Positions 16,562-25,042 of a stretch of DNA of 45,842 nucleotides are shown here, piece by piece. The stretch is from UBA4582 sp047630175. GTDB lineage: Bacteria > Pseudomonadota > Gammaproteobacteria > Pseudomonadales > Azotimanducaceae. Position 1 is the first letter of the stretch. Each line of letters opens with the position of its first letter. The stretch covers positions 1-45,842 of the forward strand of contig JBLHVI010000021.1 of assembly GCA_047630175.1 (NCBI GenBank), in the 5' to 3' direction. A model generated the notes under the pieces. It had not been told where the DNA came from, made no database searches, and saw only the letters and a program-made list of their open reading frames with translations. The translations under genes were made by a program, and so were the position numbers.

Positions 16562-16595
16562 AAAACCCTCCGGTCATGACTGACCGGAGGGTTTT
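16562..16595. terminator. Bidirectional intrinsic terminator
   Basis: A perfect 15-bp stem, AAAACCCTCCGGTCA (16562-16576) and its complement (16581-16595), closes a TGAC tetraloop. Eight A residues precede the GC core and four T residues follow it. It can therefore end both the aldehyde dehydrogenase transcript (plus) and the prpC transcript (minus). Confidence 0.93.
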
Positions 16596-16644
16596 CTCCA
16601 CAAGCATTATCTATAGGCATGACCCGTGTAAACCGGCCTATGCT

Positions 16645-17772
16645 TTAGCCACGCTCAGTAATTGGCGTGTAAGACCGATTTTCCGGCCCAACATAGTCCG
16701 CACTCGGCCTGATAAGACGGTTGTTCGAACGTTGCTCCATAACGTGTGCGGCCCAACCCGTCAAACGCGACATCACAAAGATGGGTGTGAATATCTTGGT
16801 AGGAATACCCATATAGTTGTACGCCGATGCATGGAAGAAGTCAGCATTCGGGAACAGCTTCTTTTCGTCCCACATAGTCTTAGCGACAGCCACTGATATA
16901 TCGAACAAGGTGGTATCACCGGCTTCTGCCGCCAGCTTTTCAGCCCAATCTTTGATGATATCGTTGCGTGGATCGTGGGTCCGGTAGATAGCGTGACCAA
17001 AGCCCATGATGGTCGCCTTTTCGACGAGCATCTTTTGAATCCCAACAACAGCTTCTTCCGGCGTTTCGAACTTCTCAATCAACTCCATCGCCGCCTCGTT
17101 AGCACCACCATGCAAGGGACCACGCAGCGAGCCAATAGCGCCCGTCACGCAAGAATACATGTCAGACAAGGTAGCCGCACAAACGCGTGCAGTGAACGTG
17201 CTCGCGTTAAACTCGTGCTCTGCATACAGTATCAGGGAACAATTCATCACCTGACGATGCACATCGGAAGGTGCTTCACCCCGCAGCATCTTCAGAAAAT
17301 GTCCGCCAATAGTGGCTTCACCCGTATCGGTATCAACCCGAACACCGTCATGCGAAAAACGGTACCAGTAGCAGATGATCGCTGGCAGCGTGGCTAGCAG
17401 ACGATCTGCTGCCTCTTGTTGCTCAGCGAAGCTTTTCTCTGGCTCAAGATTACCCAGCATTGAGCAACCCGTACGCATCACGTCCATAGGATGGGTGTCT
17501 TTTGGAATCAGTTCCAGAACAGCTTTCAGATCGTCAGGAAGACCACGCTGTGCCGTTAGCGTCTCGATATAAGCTGTTAGTTGCACTTGGGTCGGCAACT
17601 CGCCGTATAGCAACATGTAGGCCACCTCCTCAAACTGCGCATTAGCGGCAAGGTCGTCGATGCCATAACCACGATAGGTCAAACCCGATCCTTCTTGGCC
17701 GACAGTACACAATGCGGTCTCACCTGCTGACTGGCCTCGCAGACCAGCGCCTCCCAGTTTTTTCTCAGCCAT
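16645..17772 (-). CDS. prpC: 2-methylcitrate synthase PrpC
   Basis: PrpC condenses propionyl-CoA with oxaloacetate to 2-methylcitrate, the entry to the methylcitrate cycle. The 375-residue citrate-synthase-fold protein begins with the PrpC-typical KKLGGAGLRGQSAGETAL. Catalytic residues are H221 (HGGANEAAM), H260 (GFGHAIYRTHDPRN) and D311 (NADFF). AGAGGT precedes the ATG. It lies 211 nt downstream of prpB on the same strand. That AT-rich spacer has CTTTAAA repeats and may carry its own promoter. Distinction from housekeeping citrate synthase rests on the N-terminus, the length and the prpB neighbour. Confidence 0.93.
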   Translation of the reverse strand: MAEKKLGGAGLRGQSAGETALCTVGQEGSGLTYRGYGIDDLAANAQFEEVAYMLLYGELPTQVQLTAYIETLTAQRGLPDDLKAVLELIPKDTHPMDVMRTGCSMLGNLEPEKSFAEQQEAADRLLATLPAIICYWYRFSHDGVRVDTDTGEATIGGHFLKMLRGEAPSDVHRQVMNCSLILYAEHEFNASTFTARVCAATLSDMYSCVTGAIGSLRGPLHGGANEAAMELIEKFETPEEAVVGIQKMLVEKATIMGFGHAIYRTHDPRNDIIKDWAEKLAAEAGDTTLFDISVAVAKTMWDEKKLFPNADFFHASAYNYMGIPTKIFTPIFVMSRLTGWAAHVMEQRSNNRLIRPSADYVGPENRSYTPITERG

Positions 17773-17983
17773 AGTTCTACCTCTTTAAAGTTATTATTAA
17801 AAACCGTTTTTTTAAGATTCGTTGTCTTTAAAATTATGCGTTATTCGACCCTACGACGGTTGGACCTTGTTGCTGCTGATAAGTGCTAGCCCAATTGTTT
17901 ATCCGAGTATGTCCTTGCAGGCATCACGTTTTGGCCATATTTCTAGCCGCTAGTAAACGCGCATTCAACGCCGCTCGCTGTCG

Positions 17984-18865
17984 CTAATGATTATCTCCTT
18001 CGGTGAATAATTGATCGAGCTTGTCCTCATATGCGTGATAGCCCAAGAACTCGTACAACTCAGCCCGGGTCTGCATGGTGTCAATTACACGGGCTTGACT
18101 ACCCTCTTTACGTAGCGTTTGGTAGACATTTAAGGCCGCGGCATTCATCGCTCGAAACGCTGACAAAGGGTATAGCGCCATGGCAATGCCTGCCGATGCA
18201 AGCTCTGTTGTATCAAAACACGGGGTGGCTCCGAACTCTGTGATATTCGCCAAGACAGGAATATTAACCGCGGCGACGACCTGCCGATACATATCAAGAT
18301 CTGTCATAGCCTCGGCGAAAATGGCATCAGCACCAGCCTCCTCAAATATTTTAACCCGCTCAATGACTTCTTCAAGGTCCACGACCGCTAAGGCGTCGGT
18401 GCGCGCCATAACAACAAAGGCATCATCAGTTTTCGCGTCAACGGCCGCCTTGATTCGATCTGCCATTTCTTCGCGGCGAACAATTTCCTTGTTAGGACGG
18501 TGGCCGCAGCGCTTTTGTGCCACTTGATCTTCAATGTGAACACCGCCGGCGCCAGCCTTGATCATTTCCTTCACAGAACGGGAAATATTGAATGCACCGC
18601 CCCAACCAGTATCGATATCGACCAGCATTGGCAAACTAGAAGCGGCAGTAATGCGCCGCACATCCTCAAGGACATTTTCCAAGGATGTCATCCCCAGATC
18701 AGGCAGCCCATATGACGCGTTAGCAACCCCAGCGCCCGAGAGATATATCGCCTTATAGCCCGAAGCCTCTGCCATAATGGCTGTGTAAGCATTAATTGTT
18801 CCTACAACTTGCAGGGGATGTTCATCGGCGATGGCCTGCCTGAATTTCTGTCCGGCACTTAACAT
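17984..18865 (-). CDS. prpB: 2-methylisocitrate lyase PrpB
   Basis: PrpB cleaves 2-methylisocitrate to pyruvate and succinate, the last methylcitrate-cycle step. The 293-residue PEP mutase/isocitrate lyase superfamily protein carries KRCGHRPNKEIV with the catalytic cysteine, plus VDIDTGWGGAFNI and MARTDA for metal and substrate binding. The ATG at 18865 is chosen because AGGAGT precedes it; upstream in-frame codons lack a ribosome site. A TATACT -10-like box lies on the minus strand at 18916-18921. acnD, prpF and prpR, often found in prp clusters, are absent from the visible neighbourhood. Confidence 0.95.
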   Translation of the reverse strand: MLSAGQKFRQAIADEHPLQVVGTINAYTAIMAEASGYKAIYLSGAGVANASYGLPDLGMTSLENVLEDVRRITAASSLPMLVDIDTGWGGAFNISRSVKEMIKAGAGGVHIEDQVAQKRCGHRPNKEIVRREEMADRIKAAVDAKTDDAFVVMARTDALAVVDLEEVIERVKIFEEAGADAIFAEAMTDLDMYRQVVAAVNIPVLANITEFGATPCFDTTELASAGIAMALYPLSAFRAMNAAALNVYQTLRKEGSQARVIDTMQTRAELYEFLGYHAYEDKLDQLFTEGDNH

Positions 18866-19008
18866 CAATAAAACTCCTGTGAATCTGTTGGTCGTGAACT
18901 GCTCAATCGGACTCAAGTATACAGATATTTTTTTCGCCGGCTGTTAAATATTAGTGCTTGGCGGATTCCGGCGCTAGACTGGCGTTTTTACGTTGCAACT
19001 GACACATC

Positions 19009-20463
19009 ATGCCCTGGACTATTGAGAATCTGCCCTATCAGGCCGATGCATTTGACTGGTTTCGATGTCTAGAGGACGAACACCTGCCCTTTTTACTCGA
19101 AAGCCACGTTCTGCTTGAAGCACATGTTTTACCTGAAGACCCTAAAGTCACCGACCCACGTCAAAACGACTCACGTCGAAAAGAAAGGCAAGCCACACAG
19201 CAGCGCTACGACATCCTCGGCGCTAACCCTCGGCATGTCATCGAGAGCCGCGAAGGACAGGTCTATATCGACGAGCAACCCACACCACTTGACGCCTTTG
19301 CGGCTGTTGAGCAGGTCATACAAAACACCCGGCACGTTGAGCCTTGCCCCCTTAACTTACCGTTTCAGGGCGGCGCTGTCGGTTTTTTTGGCTACGAGTT
19401 AACGCACGCACAGCAGCAGTTAGCGGTTGCTGCCAGCAGCGATTTAAACCTCCCCGATATGCTGGTGGGCATCTATCCAGCTTTCGTCATCGTCGATCGT
19501 CAGCAACGGCAGGCATATCTCGTAGCAGTACCGGACGTCGACATCGACAGCTTGGAGATTCTGCGGCGGCGGCTCCAAAACGTCGCACCATTGACGCCCA
19601 GCATCAGCCTGCCATTCAAAGTCACCAGCCAGATTAACAGCAATCTCAGTGAGCCGCAGTACAACGCCGCTTTTGCATCAATTGAGGCGTACATTCAGGC
19701 CGGCGACTGCTATCAAGTGAACTTTACGCAGCGCTTTAGTGCCACCTATGAAGGCGATCCGCTAGGATTGTATGCGCGCTTGCGCCAGCGCCAGCGCGCG
19801 CCCTTCTCCGCTTACTTACGCACACCCCACGCCGACATTCTGAGCTTTTCACCAGAGCGGCTTGTGCGGGTTGAAGATCGTAAAATTCTCACCCAGCCAA
19901 TCAAAGGTACGCGCGGCAGGCATAGCGACCCGACTGAGGATCAGCGGCTAGCAGATGAGTTGCGCCACAGTGAAAAAGACCAAGCCGAGAACCTGATGAT
20001 TGTCGACCTGTTACGCAATGATTTAGGGAAGTCAGCCATCACAGGCTCGATCAAGGTTGATAAGCTGTTCGAGCTCAACACCTACGAGAATGTGCATCAT
20101 CTGGTGAGTTCTATAAGCGGCGAGCTTAAACCGGACATCTCCGCCATGGACCTACTGCGCAATTGCTTTCCAGGTGGCTCGATCACAGGTGCACCGAAAC
20201 GCAGAGCCATGGAGATTATCGGCGAACTAGAACCGGTAAAGAGACATGTTTATTGTGGTGCGATTGGCTACTACAGCTATCACGGCAACCTAGATACCAA
20301 CTTACCGATTAGGACACTGGTCTGCGATGCTGACCAGCTATATTACTGGGGAGGTGGTGGTATCGTCGCCGACTCAGATGCTAGCGAAGAATACGCGGAA
20401 TCTTTGCTCAAGGTTAACTTCATCACTGATATTATTCATGCACTCCAGCAGGATCCTTCTTAA
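19009..20463 (+). CDS. pabB: Aminodeoxychorismate synthase component I
   Basis: PabB converts chorismate plus ammonia to 4-amino-4-deoxychorismate for folate synthesis. The 484-residue protein has the chorismate-binding C-terminal domain with PIKGTRGRH (catalytic Lys), ENLMIVDLLRNDLGK, CFPGGSITGAPKRRAMEIIG and the N-terminal FFGYELTH region. An unusual low-complexity insert at about 24-65 (repeated LLE.HVL segments, then many charged and Gln residues) lengthens the N-terminus. Anthranilate synthase TrpE is the main alternative, but size and the PIKGT motif favour PabB. No clear Shine-Dalgarno precedes the ATG. Confidence 0.93.
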   Translation: MPWTIENLPYQADAFDWFRCLEDEHLPFLLESHVLLEAHVLPEDPKVTDPRQNDSRRKERQATQQRYDILGANPRHVIESREGQVYIDEQPTPLDAFAAVEQVIQNTRHVEPCPLNLPFQGGAVGFFGYELTHAQQQLAVAASSDLNLPDMLVGIYPAFVIVDRQQRQAYLVAVPDVDIDSLEILRRRLQNVAPLTPSISLPFKVTSQINSNLSEPQYNAAFASIEAYIQAGDCYQVNFTQRFSATYEGDPLGLYARLRQRQRAPFSAYLRTPHADILSFSPERLVRVEDRKILTQPIKGTRGRHSDPTEDQRLADELRHSEKDQAENLMIVDLLRNDLGKSAITGSIKVDKLFELNTYENVHHLVSSISGELKPDISAMDLLRNCFPGGSITGAPKRRAMEIIGELEPVKRHVYCGAIGYYSYHGNLDTNLPIRTLVCDADQLYYWGGGGIVADSDASEEYAESLLKVNFITDIIHALQQDPS

Positions 20464-20494
20464 GCACTCGGGGCGATATACGCCGCCGAGTGCT
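20463..20494. terminator. Stem-loop after pabB, possible terminator without U-run
   Basis: AGCACTCGG (20463-20471) pairs perfectly with CCGAGTGCT (20486-20494). An inner GGCG/CGCC stem closes an ATATA loop, with one bulged G. It begins at the last base of the pabB stop codon. No T-tract follows, so it may be a 3'-protecting hairpin or a Rho-independent terminator of reduced strength. The rest of 20495-20642 holds nothing recognisable. Confidence 0.55.
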
Positions 20495-20642
20495 AGATAG
20501 AACTACTGCGCAGCTGCAAAAGTAGGTTTCCTCGCCTACGCTGGCGAATGGTTTTCCGTGTTATTCATGCTGGGCTGATACCTGCCATCTTTGAGGATGC
20601 ACGTGGTAACGGCAGGCGTGAGGAGGAGGCCCCTTTTTAGCA

Positions 20643-21248
20643 CTAGCTATTGGCGGCTTCGTCGATAAAGGCTCGCAGCTCGCTATAGTCGTTGGTGACA
20701 CGGTATTGCGGGAATTCGGCAATCACGTTATCCGGCGCGCGAAATAAGAAACCCGCGTCCGCCTCAGCCAACATTGTGGTATCGTTGTAGGAGTCACCGG
20801 CGGCAAAAATTCGGTAATTAAGAGCATGCAGCGACTTTACCGACTGGCGTTTTGGATCCTTCTGACGCAATTGGTAACCCGTAACAGAACCTTCTGAGTC
20901 GACCACTAATTTATGGCAAAACAGCGTCGGCCAGGCCAATTGTTGCATCATGGGCTGCGCGAATTCATAAAAGGTATCAGACAGAATAATCAGCTGGTAG
21001 CTTTCTCGAAGGTCATCAAGAAATGCTTTTGCGCCGGGCATCGGTGCCAAGGTCTGAATCACGTGCTGGATGTCGGTAAGCTTCAAGTCGTTTTCCTGCA
21101 GAATGCGCAAACGTTGTTGCATCAAGACATCATAGTCAGGGATATCACGGGTCGTTGCCTTGAGTGCATCAATACCCGTTTTTTCAGCAAACGCGATCCA
21201 GATTTCGGGAATCAATACCCCTTCGAGGTCCAGGCAAACAAGATCCAT
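20643..21248 (-). CDS. thrH: ThrH, phosphoserine phosphatase / phosphoserine:homoserine phosphotransferase
   Basis: ThrH is a SerB-like HAD enzyme first described in Pseudomonas, where it dephosphorylates phosphoserine and can transfer the phosphate to homoserine. The 201-residue length matches. HAD motif I is LDLEGVLIPE with nucleophile Asp7 and Glu9 in place of the usual second Asp, as in ThrH. Motif II is LSDTFYEF, and motif IV is GDSYNDTTML. Residues KDPKRQSVKSL lie in the motif III region. It links serine and threonine metabolism; cysB is upstream on the same strand across about 106 nt. Confidence 0.92.
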   Translation of the reverse strand: MDLVCLDLEGVLIPEIWIAFAEKTGIDALKATTRDIPDYDVLMQQRLRILQENDLKLTDIQHVIQTLAPMPGAKAFLDDLRESYQLIILSDTFYEFAQPMMQQLAWPTLFCHKLVVDSEGSVTGYQLRQKDPKRQSVKSLHALNYRIFAAGDSYNDTTMLAEADAGFLFRAPDNVIAEFPQYRVTNDYSELRAFIDEAANS

Positions 21249-21354
21249 AATAGTTCCTAATGAGCGTAACAGATGGCGGACAACAAGTTGGATGGTCCGG
21301 TTTAGCTGAAGTCTCTTAATTGATGCGACAAGTTTTTAACAGGCATCTAGTGGT

Positions 21355-22329
21355 TTATTTTAACGGTAGGGTAATGCCCGCAAACAGCGCATCGAGCTCC
21401 GCCCTATTGTGACGCTCAAAGGCCGCATCTATAACTTCTCGGCTGAGATGCGGTGCAAATATTTCCATAAACTCATACATATAACCGCGCAGAAAAGTGC
21501 CGCGCCGGCAGCCGATCATGGTCGTGCTCGGCTCGAACAAATGGTTGGCGTCGAGCGCGATCAAGTCATTATCGAGCACATCGTCGTGAGCCATCCCGGC
21601 GATAATGCCGATGCCCAGACCAAGCCGAACATAAGTCTTGATTACATCCGCATCAGTTGCTGTAAACACTACCTTAGGTGCCAGGCCCTTGTGCATGAAG
21701 GCCTCGTCAAGCTTCGAGCGACCGGTAAAACCAAACACGTAGGTGACCAGCGGATACTTCGCGACGTCTTCAAGGGTCAACGCCGCAATCTCTGTCAATG
21801 GATGACCTCTTGGCACAACAATACAGCGATTCCATGTGTAACAAGGCATCATCACCAGATCGCCGAATAGATCCAGCCCTTCGGTCGCGATGGCAAAATC
21901 AACTACCCCATCAGCCGCCATCTCAGCAATTTGTAACGGACTACCTTGATGCATGTGTAAGGAAACATCAGGGTAGCGGTTAATAAATTCTGCAATAACG
22001 GCAGGCAACGCATAGCGAGCCTGCGTGTGAGTGGTAGCCACAGACAGACTGCCTTTCTTTTCATTGCTGAACTCTTGCGCGACCTGCTTGATACTTTCTA
22101 CTTTGTGCAGAATCTCGCCGGCCTTCTGGATTATAATTTCGCCTGCCGGCGTGATGCGGGTGAGATGCTTACCGCTGCGGGAAAAAACTTCAACACCCAA
22201 CTCGTCTTCTAAAAGACGGATCTGTTTACTAATACCAGGTTGGGAAGTAAACAAGCTTTGTGCGGTAGCAGAAACGTTAAGATCATGGTGGGCGACTTCC
22301 CAGATATATCTGAGTTGCTGAAGTTTCAT
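21355..22329 (-). CDS. cysB: LysR-family transcriptional regulator CysB
   Basis: CysB is the master activator of sulfate assimilation and cysteine synthesis, responding to N-acetylserine and sulfide. The 324-residue length equals E. coli CysB. The N-terminal winged HTH includes TAQSLFTSQPGISKQIRLLE. The effector domain (about 90-300) has the CysB-like ATTHTQARYALP, PLVTYVFGFTGRSKLDEAF and VRLGLGIGIIAG. The upstream region holds TATTCTA/TAGAATA symmetry (22473-22490) that could be an autoregulatory site. The gene is separated from the upstream 5'-nucleotidase by 224 nt. Confidence 0.95.
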   Translation of the reverse strand: MKLQQLRYIWEVAHHDLNVSATAQSLFTSQPGISKQIRLLEDELGVEVFSRSGKHLTRITPAGEIIIQKAGEILHKVESIKQVAQEFSNEKKGSLSVATTHTQARYALPAVIAEFINRYPDVSLHMHQGSPLQIAEMAADGVVDFAIATEGLDLFGDLVMMPCYTWNRCIVVPRGHPLTEIAALTLEDVAKYPLVTYVFGFTGRSKLDEAFMHKGLAPKVVFTATDADVIKTYVRLGLGIGIIAGMAHDDVLDNDLIALDANHLFEPSTTMIGCRRGTFLRGYMYEFMEIFAPHLSREVIDAAFERHNRAELDALFAGITLPLK

Positions 22330-22453
22330 GTGCGATTCACCCTATTGACTCAATCACGCTGCTGGCCGAAACCCGGTTACCTGACGCGCATCGACAATTA
22401 TCGACCTTAGTCGCTGACGTTCTAGCCCCGACCCCAATTCATATTCGCTAAGC

Positions 22454-22490
22454 TTCTAAGAATACCCGCAAATATTCTATTTCTAGAATA
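22454..22490. promoter_or_regulatory. Repeated TTCT/AGAA symmetry upstream of cysB
   Basis: TATTCTA (22473-22479) and TAGAATA (22484-22490) form a perfect 7-bp dyad with a TTTC spacer. A further TTCTAAGAATA lies at 22454-22464, so GAATA/TATTC half-sites recur at alternating orientation. The cluster is about 125-160 nt upstream of the cysB ATG, in a 224-nt gap with no gene. A role as CysB or other operator is inference. Confidence 0.45.
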
Positions 22491-22553
22491 GATAGGTTCC
22501 TTCATTTTTACAACCATCAGCGATCATGTCACGCAGTACAAGCGCAGTAACGG

Positions 22554-23456
22554 CTAAGGTCGCGGATTCGAAATTCCGTGGGGTACATGACCTGTAGCCA
22601 CGACCTCGCTAGCCAGTCGACAATGCTCTGCTTGGTCATCAAAAAACACGTCTGCGCCATAAGCCTGCAGAAACTCGGCCTTGCGCATACCGCCTAGGAA
22701 TAAAGATTCATCAAGCCGAATGTTCCAAGCACGCAATGTCTTGATGACACGTTCATGGGAAGGCGCTGCTCTGGCGGTAACTAGCGCGGTACGAATTGGG
22801 CATTCGCCCGGGGCAAACTCGCTTTGCAGCTCATGCAGAGCCGCCAAAAATGGCTTGAAAGGTCCTCCCATAAGAGGTTCGTCAGCCGCAGCTTGTTCAT
22901 TTGACGCAAAAGCGTCGAGCCCCGACGATTGGTAAATTCGCTCCGCCTCATCCGAAAAAAGCACTGCATCGCCGTCGAACGCGAACTGCAACAGCGGCGA
23001 GTCCATTGTAGGCGGGGCCGACGGTAGGATACTTGCCGCTGCCATGCCATTATCAAGTGCTTCGCGAACGTCTTCAGGATTTGTCGATAGAAACAAGTGA
23101 CAGCGAAACGGTCGCATGTAACGAAATGGCGCCGCTCCCCCCGTAAAAGCTGCGCGACTGATAGCCAATTGATGATATTGAATCGAATTAAACACCCGCA
23201 GGCCGGTGTCAGCCGTGTTACGGGAAAGCAAAATCACCTCAACCTGCTCATCGCCCTTTAACAGGCTGTTAAGTCTGAGCAGCTTCTTCACCAACGGAAA
23301 TGCATCACCGGGCGCCAGTGGTTCAGCCTCACGGGCAATCTGATAGGCGGCGTATGCCGCCACGCCTTGCGTGCGATAGACAAGATCACTTTCTCTTAAA
23401 TCAAACAGGGCGCTACTTGATGTCGCGACCACCAGCTTTTTTAATTTGCCCGTCAC
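22554..23456 (-). CDS. 5'-nucleotidase (PF06189 type)
   Basis: A 300-residue cytosolic 5'-nucleotidase-family protein that would release nucleosides from nucleoside monophosphates. Recognisable features are VVATSSSALFDLRESDLVY at the start, SRNTADTGLRVFNSI, and FDGDAVLFSDEAERIYQ with the HAD-like DGD. ADVFFDDQAEHC lies near the C-terminus. I use GTG 23456, which has TAGGGG upstream. The ATG at 23483 lies inside a 14-bp palindrome and lacks a ribosome site. It is divergent from the VWA operon, and its upstream region holds the ATTGTTA repeats. Confidence 0.82.
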   Translation of the reverse strand: MTGKLKKLVVATSSSALFDLRESDLVYRTQGVAAYAAYQIAREAEPLAPGDAFPLVKKLLRLNSLLKGDEQVEVILLSRNTADTGLRVFNSIQYHQLAISRAAFTGGAAPFRYMRPFRCHLFLSTNPEDVREALDNGMAAASILPSAPPTMDSPLLQFAFDGDAVLFSDEAERIYQSSGLDAFASNEQAAADEPLMGGPFKPFLAALHELQSEFAPGECPIRTALVTARAAPSHERVIKTLRAWNIRLDESLFLGGMRKAEFLQAYGADVFFDDQAEHCRLASEVVATGHVPHGISNPRP

Positions 23457-23481
23457 CCTGAAAACCCCTAACCTTGGCCCC

Positions 23482-23524
23482 ATTGTTATAACAATCTAGT
23501 ATTGTTATCGCTTGCAATTGTTAC
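23482..23524. promoter_or_regulatory. ATTGTTA repeat cluster with 14-bp palindrome
   Basis: ATTGTTATAACAAT (23482-23495) is a perfect palindrome. Further direct copies of the half-site occur at 23501-23508 (ATTGTTAT) and 23517-23524 (ATTGTTAC). The cluster sits in the 113-nt divergent region between the 5'-nucleotidase and VWA starts. It looks like a multi-site operator or a strongly AT-rich promoter core. The protein that would bind is unknown. Confidence 0.65.
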
Positions 23525-23569
23525 GTTAACCGTTCATTTACAGAAGTCAATCAGGCCGCCTGCAAACCC

Positions 23570-24286
23570 ATGTCCAAAGATACAACACCCATTGCTCCCA
23601 CGAACTCACCGACCAGCGCGGTCACTGAGTTTCTGCAGGCCGCGGCGCGCACGCCTGTCAAGACCCGAGGCACTGAGCCCGGGCGTCTTATTTTCGCGCT
23701 GGATGCCACAGCAAGTCGCGAGCCCACCTGGGACACCGCCTGCCAAATTCAGGCCCAGATGTTCAGTGAAACCTCGACCCTTGGGGGGTTGCAAATTCAG
23801 CTGTGTTATTACCATGGTTTTCAACGATTCCGCAGTGCGCCCTGGTGCAGTGACACCGCAAAACTTCAAGCCCAAATGGCCCAAGTAAGATGTCTAGGTG
23901 GGCACACCCAAATAGGACGCGTCTTACAACATGCCCTCACCACGACAAAAAAGACACCGATCCAAGCAGTGATATTTATCGGCGATGCACTGGAGGAACC
24001 CGCAGACCCGCTGTGTGAGCTAGCAGGCCAACTGGGCCTAACCAACGTACCATTATTCATCTTTCAAGAAGGCGATAATCCGAAAGTGACCCGTATTTTT
24101 AAGCATATGGCACGCGTCTCTGGCGGGGCTTGTGTGCCGTTTGATCACCACAGCGCCAGCCAACTCCGTGATTTGCTCGGGGCTGTCGCGGTCTACGCCG
24201 CTGGTGGACGTAAGGCCCTAGAACAATATAGTCAGCAAAAGGGCGGCCACGTGGCGCGGCTAACCCAGCAAATAAAGGGTAAATAG
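23570..24286 (+). CDS. VWA-domain protein, unknown function
   Basis: A 238-residue von Willebrand factor A-like protein with a complete metal-ion-dependent adhesion site. DATAS (45-49) supplies the DxTxS motif, Thr113 lies in GGHTQIG, and Asp139 in IFIGDALEE. There is no signal peptide or membrane segment, so it is probably cytoplasmic. The first 35 residues are Pro/Thr-rich. It is the first gene of a run in which the next gene starts immediately after its TAG stop. Such stand-alone VWA proteins usually act as binding partners within complexes. Its partner here is plausibly one of the adjacent membrane proteins. No clear Shine-Dalgarno precedes the ATG. Confidence 0.82.
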   Translation: MSKDTTPIAPTNSPTSAVTEFLQAAARTPVKTRGTEPGRLIFALDATASREPTWDTACQIQAQMFSETSTLGGLQIQLCYYHGFQRFRSAPWCSDTAKLQAQMAQVRCLGGHTQIGRVLQHALTTTKKTPIQAVIFIGDALEEPADPLCELAGQLGLTNVPLFIFQEGDNPKVTRIFKHMARVSGGACVPFDHHSASQLRDLLGAVAVYAAGGRKALEQYSQQKGGHVARLTQQIKGK

Positions 24287-25042
24287 ATGGTACAGATTAC
24301 GTTGATATTCATCATACTCTTGGTGATTTTTGTTGCCTTGCGTGTTTTGCTGGGCCGCCGGCCATTGTCGATTCAGCAATTCATGGTGATTTATACGAGC
24401 GTAATCATGTCCGCAGGGCTCATTTTTCTTGGTCTCACGGGCAAATTGAATACGCTGTTTGCGTTCCTCGGCGCTACCCTACCCTTTATTGGTCGCTGGC
24501 TACCCTGGATTGCCCGCAGCGCTGGCATGCTTGGCTTAGCCAAACGACTGCGCGGTCTTTTGGGTGGCTCAGCCTGGCAATCGACAGCATCAACCCCGCC
24601 GGCCAGTGGCCGTCAGTCAACCGTTGAGACCCCCTTACTGCGTATGGTGCTCGACCATGACAGCGGTGAAATGACTGGTGACGTTGTTGGGGGTCAATTC
24701 AAGGGCGAGTTACTGATGGATCTCAACCTGGCACAACTCAAATTACTGTTTGATGAGTGCAGCACTGATCAAGATTCGCTGAACGTCTTGATCTCATTTC
24801 TCGACCGCCAGCACCCCGACTGGCAAACTACCTTCGGTGATAGCGCCACGCCGAGGGCAGACACGGATTTAGATGAGGACAGGGCCTGTGAAATACTAGG
24901 CGTATCCACAGGCGCCAGTCGCGACCAGATCGTTAAGGCTCATCGAAGACTCATGCAGAAATTCCACCCAGACCGCGGTGGCCCAACCTACCTAGCCACC
25001 CAAATCAATTTGGCAAAAGACTACCTGTTGGAGCGCCTGTAA
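24287..25042 (+). CDS. Membrane-anchored J-domain (DnaJ/Tim14-like) protein
   Basis: A 251-residue type III J-protein. The N-terminus has hydrophobic segments at about 4-22, 34-50 and 56-76. A middle domain follows (about 117-182, LRMVLDHDSGEMTGDVVGG to DRQHPDW), and a C-terminal J-domain (197-251) ends the protein. The HPD tripeptide at 227-229 (MQKFHPDRGGPTYLATQIN) is intact and would stimulate a DnaK ATPase. The J-domain is of the short type seen in mitochondrial Tim14/Pam18 and in similar alphaproteobacterial proteins. It starts directly after the VWA stop and directly precedes the RDD gene. It would place Hsp70 activity at the inner membrane; the client is unknown. Confidence 0.88.
   Translation: MVQITLIFIILLVIFVALRVLLGRRPLSIQQFMVIYTSVIMSAGLIFLGLTGKLNTLFAFLGATLPFIGRWLPWIARSAGMLGLAKRLRGLLGGSAWQSTASTPPASGRQSTVETPLLRMVLDHDSGEMTGDVVGGQFKGELLMDLNLAQLKLLFDECSTDQDSLNVLISFLDRQHPDWQTTFGDSATPRADTDLDEDRACEILGVSTGASRDQIVKAHRRLMQKFHPDRGGPTYLATQINLAKDYLLERL

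Noticed and set aside
23457..23483. ATG 23483 as the 5'-nucleotidase start
   Set aside because: No Shine-Dalgarno is present and the codon lies within a palindrome; GTG 23456 has TAGGGG upstream.
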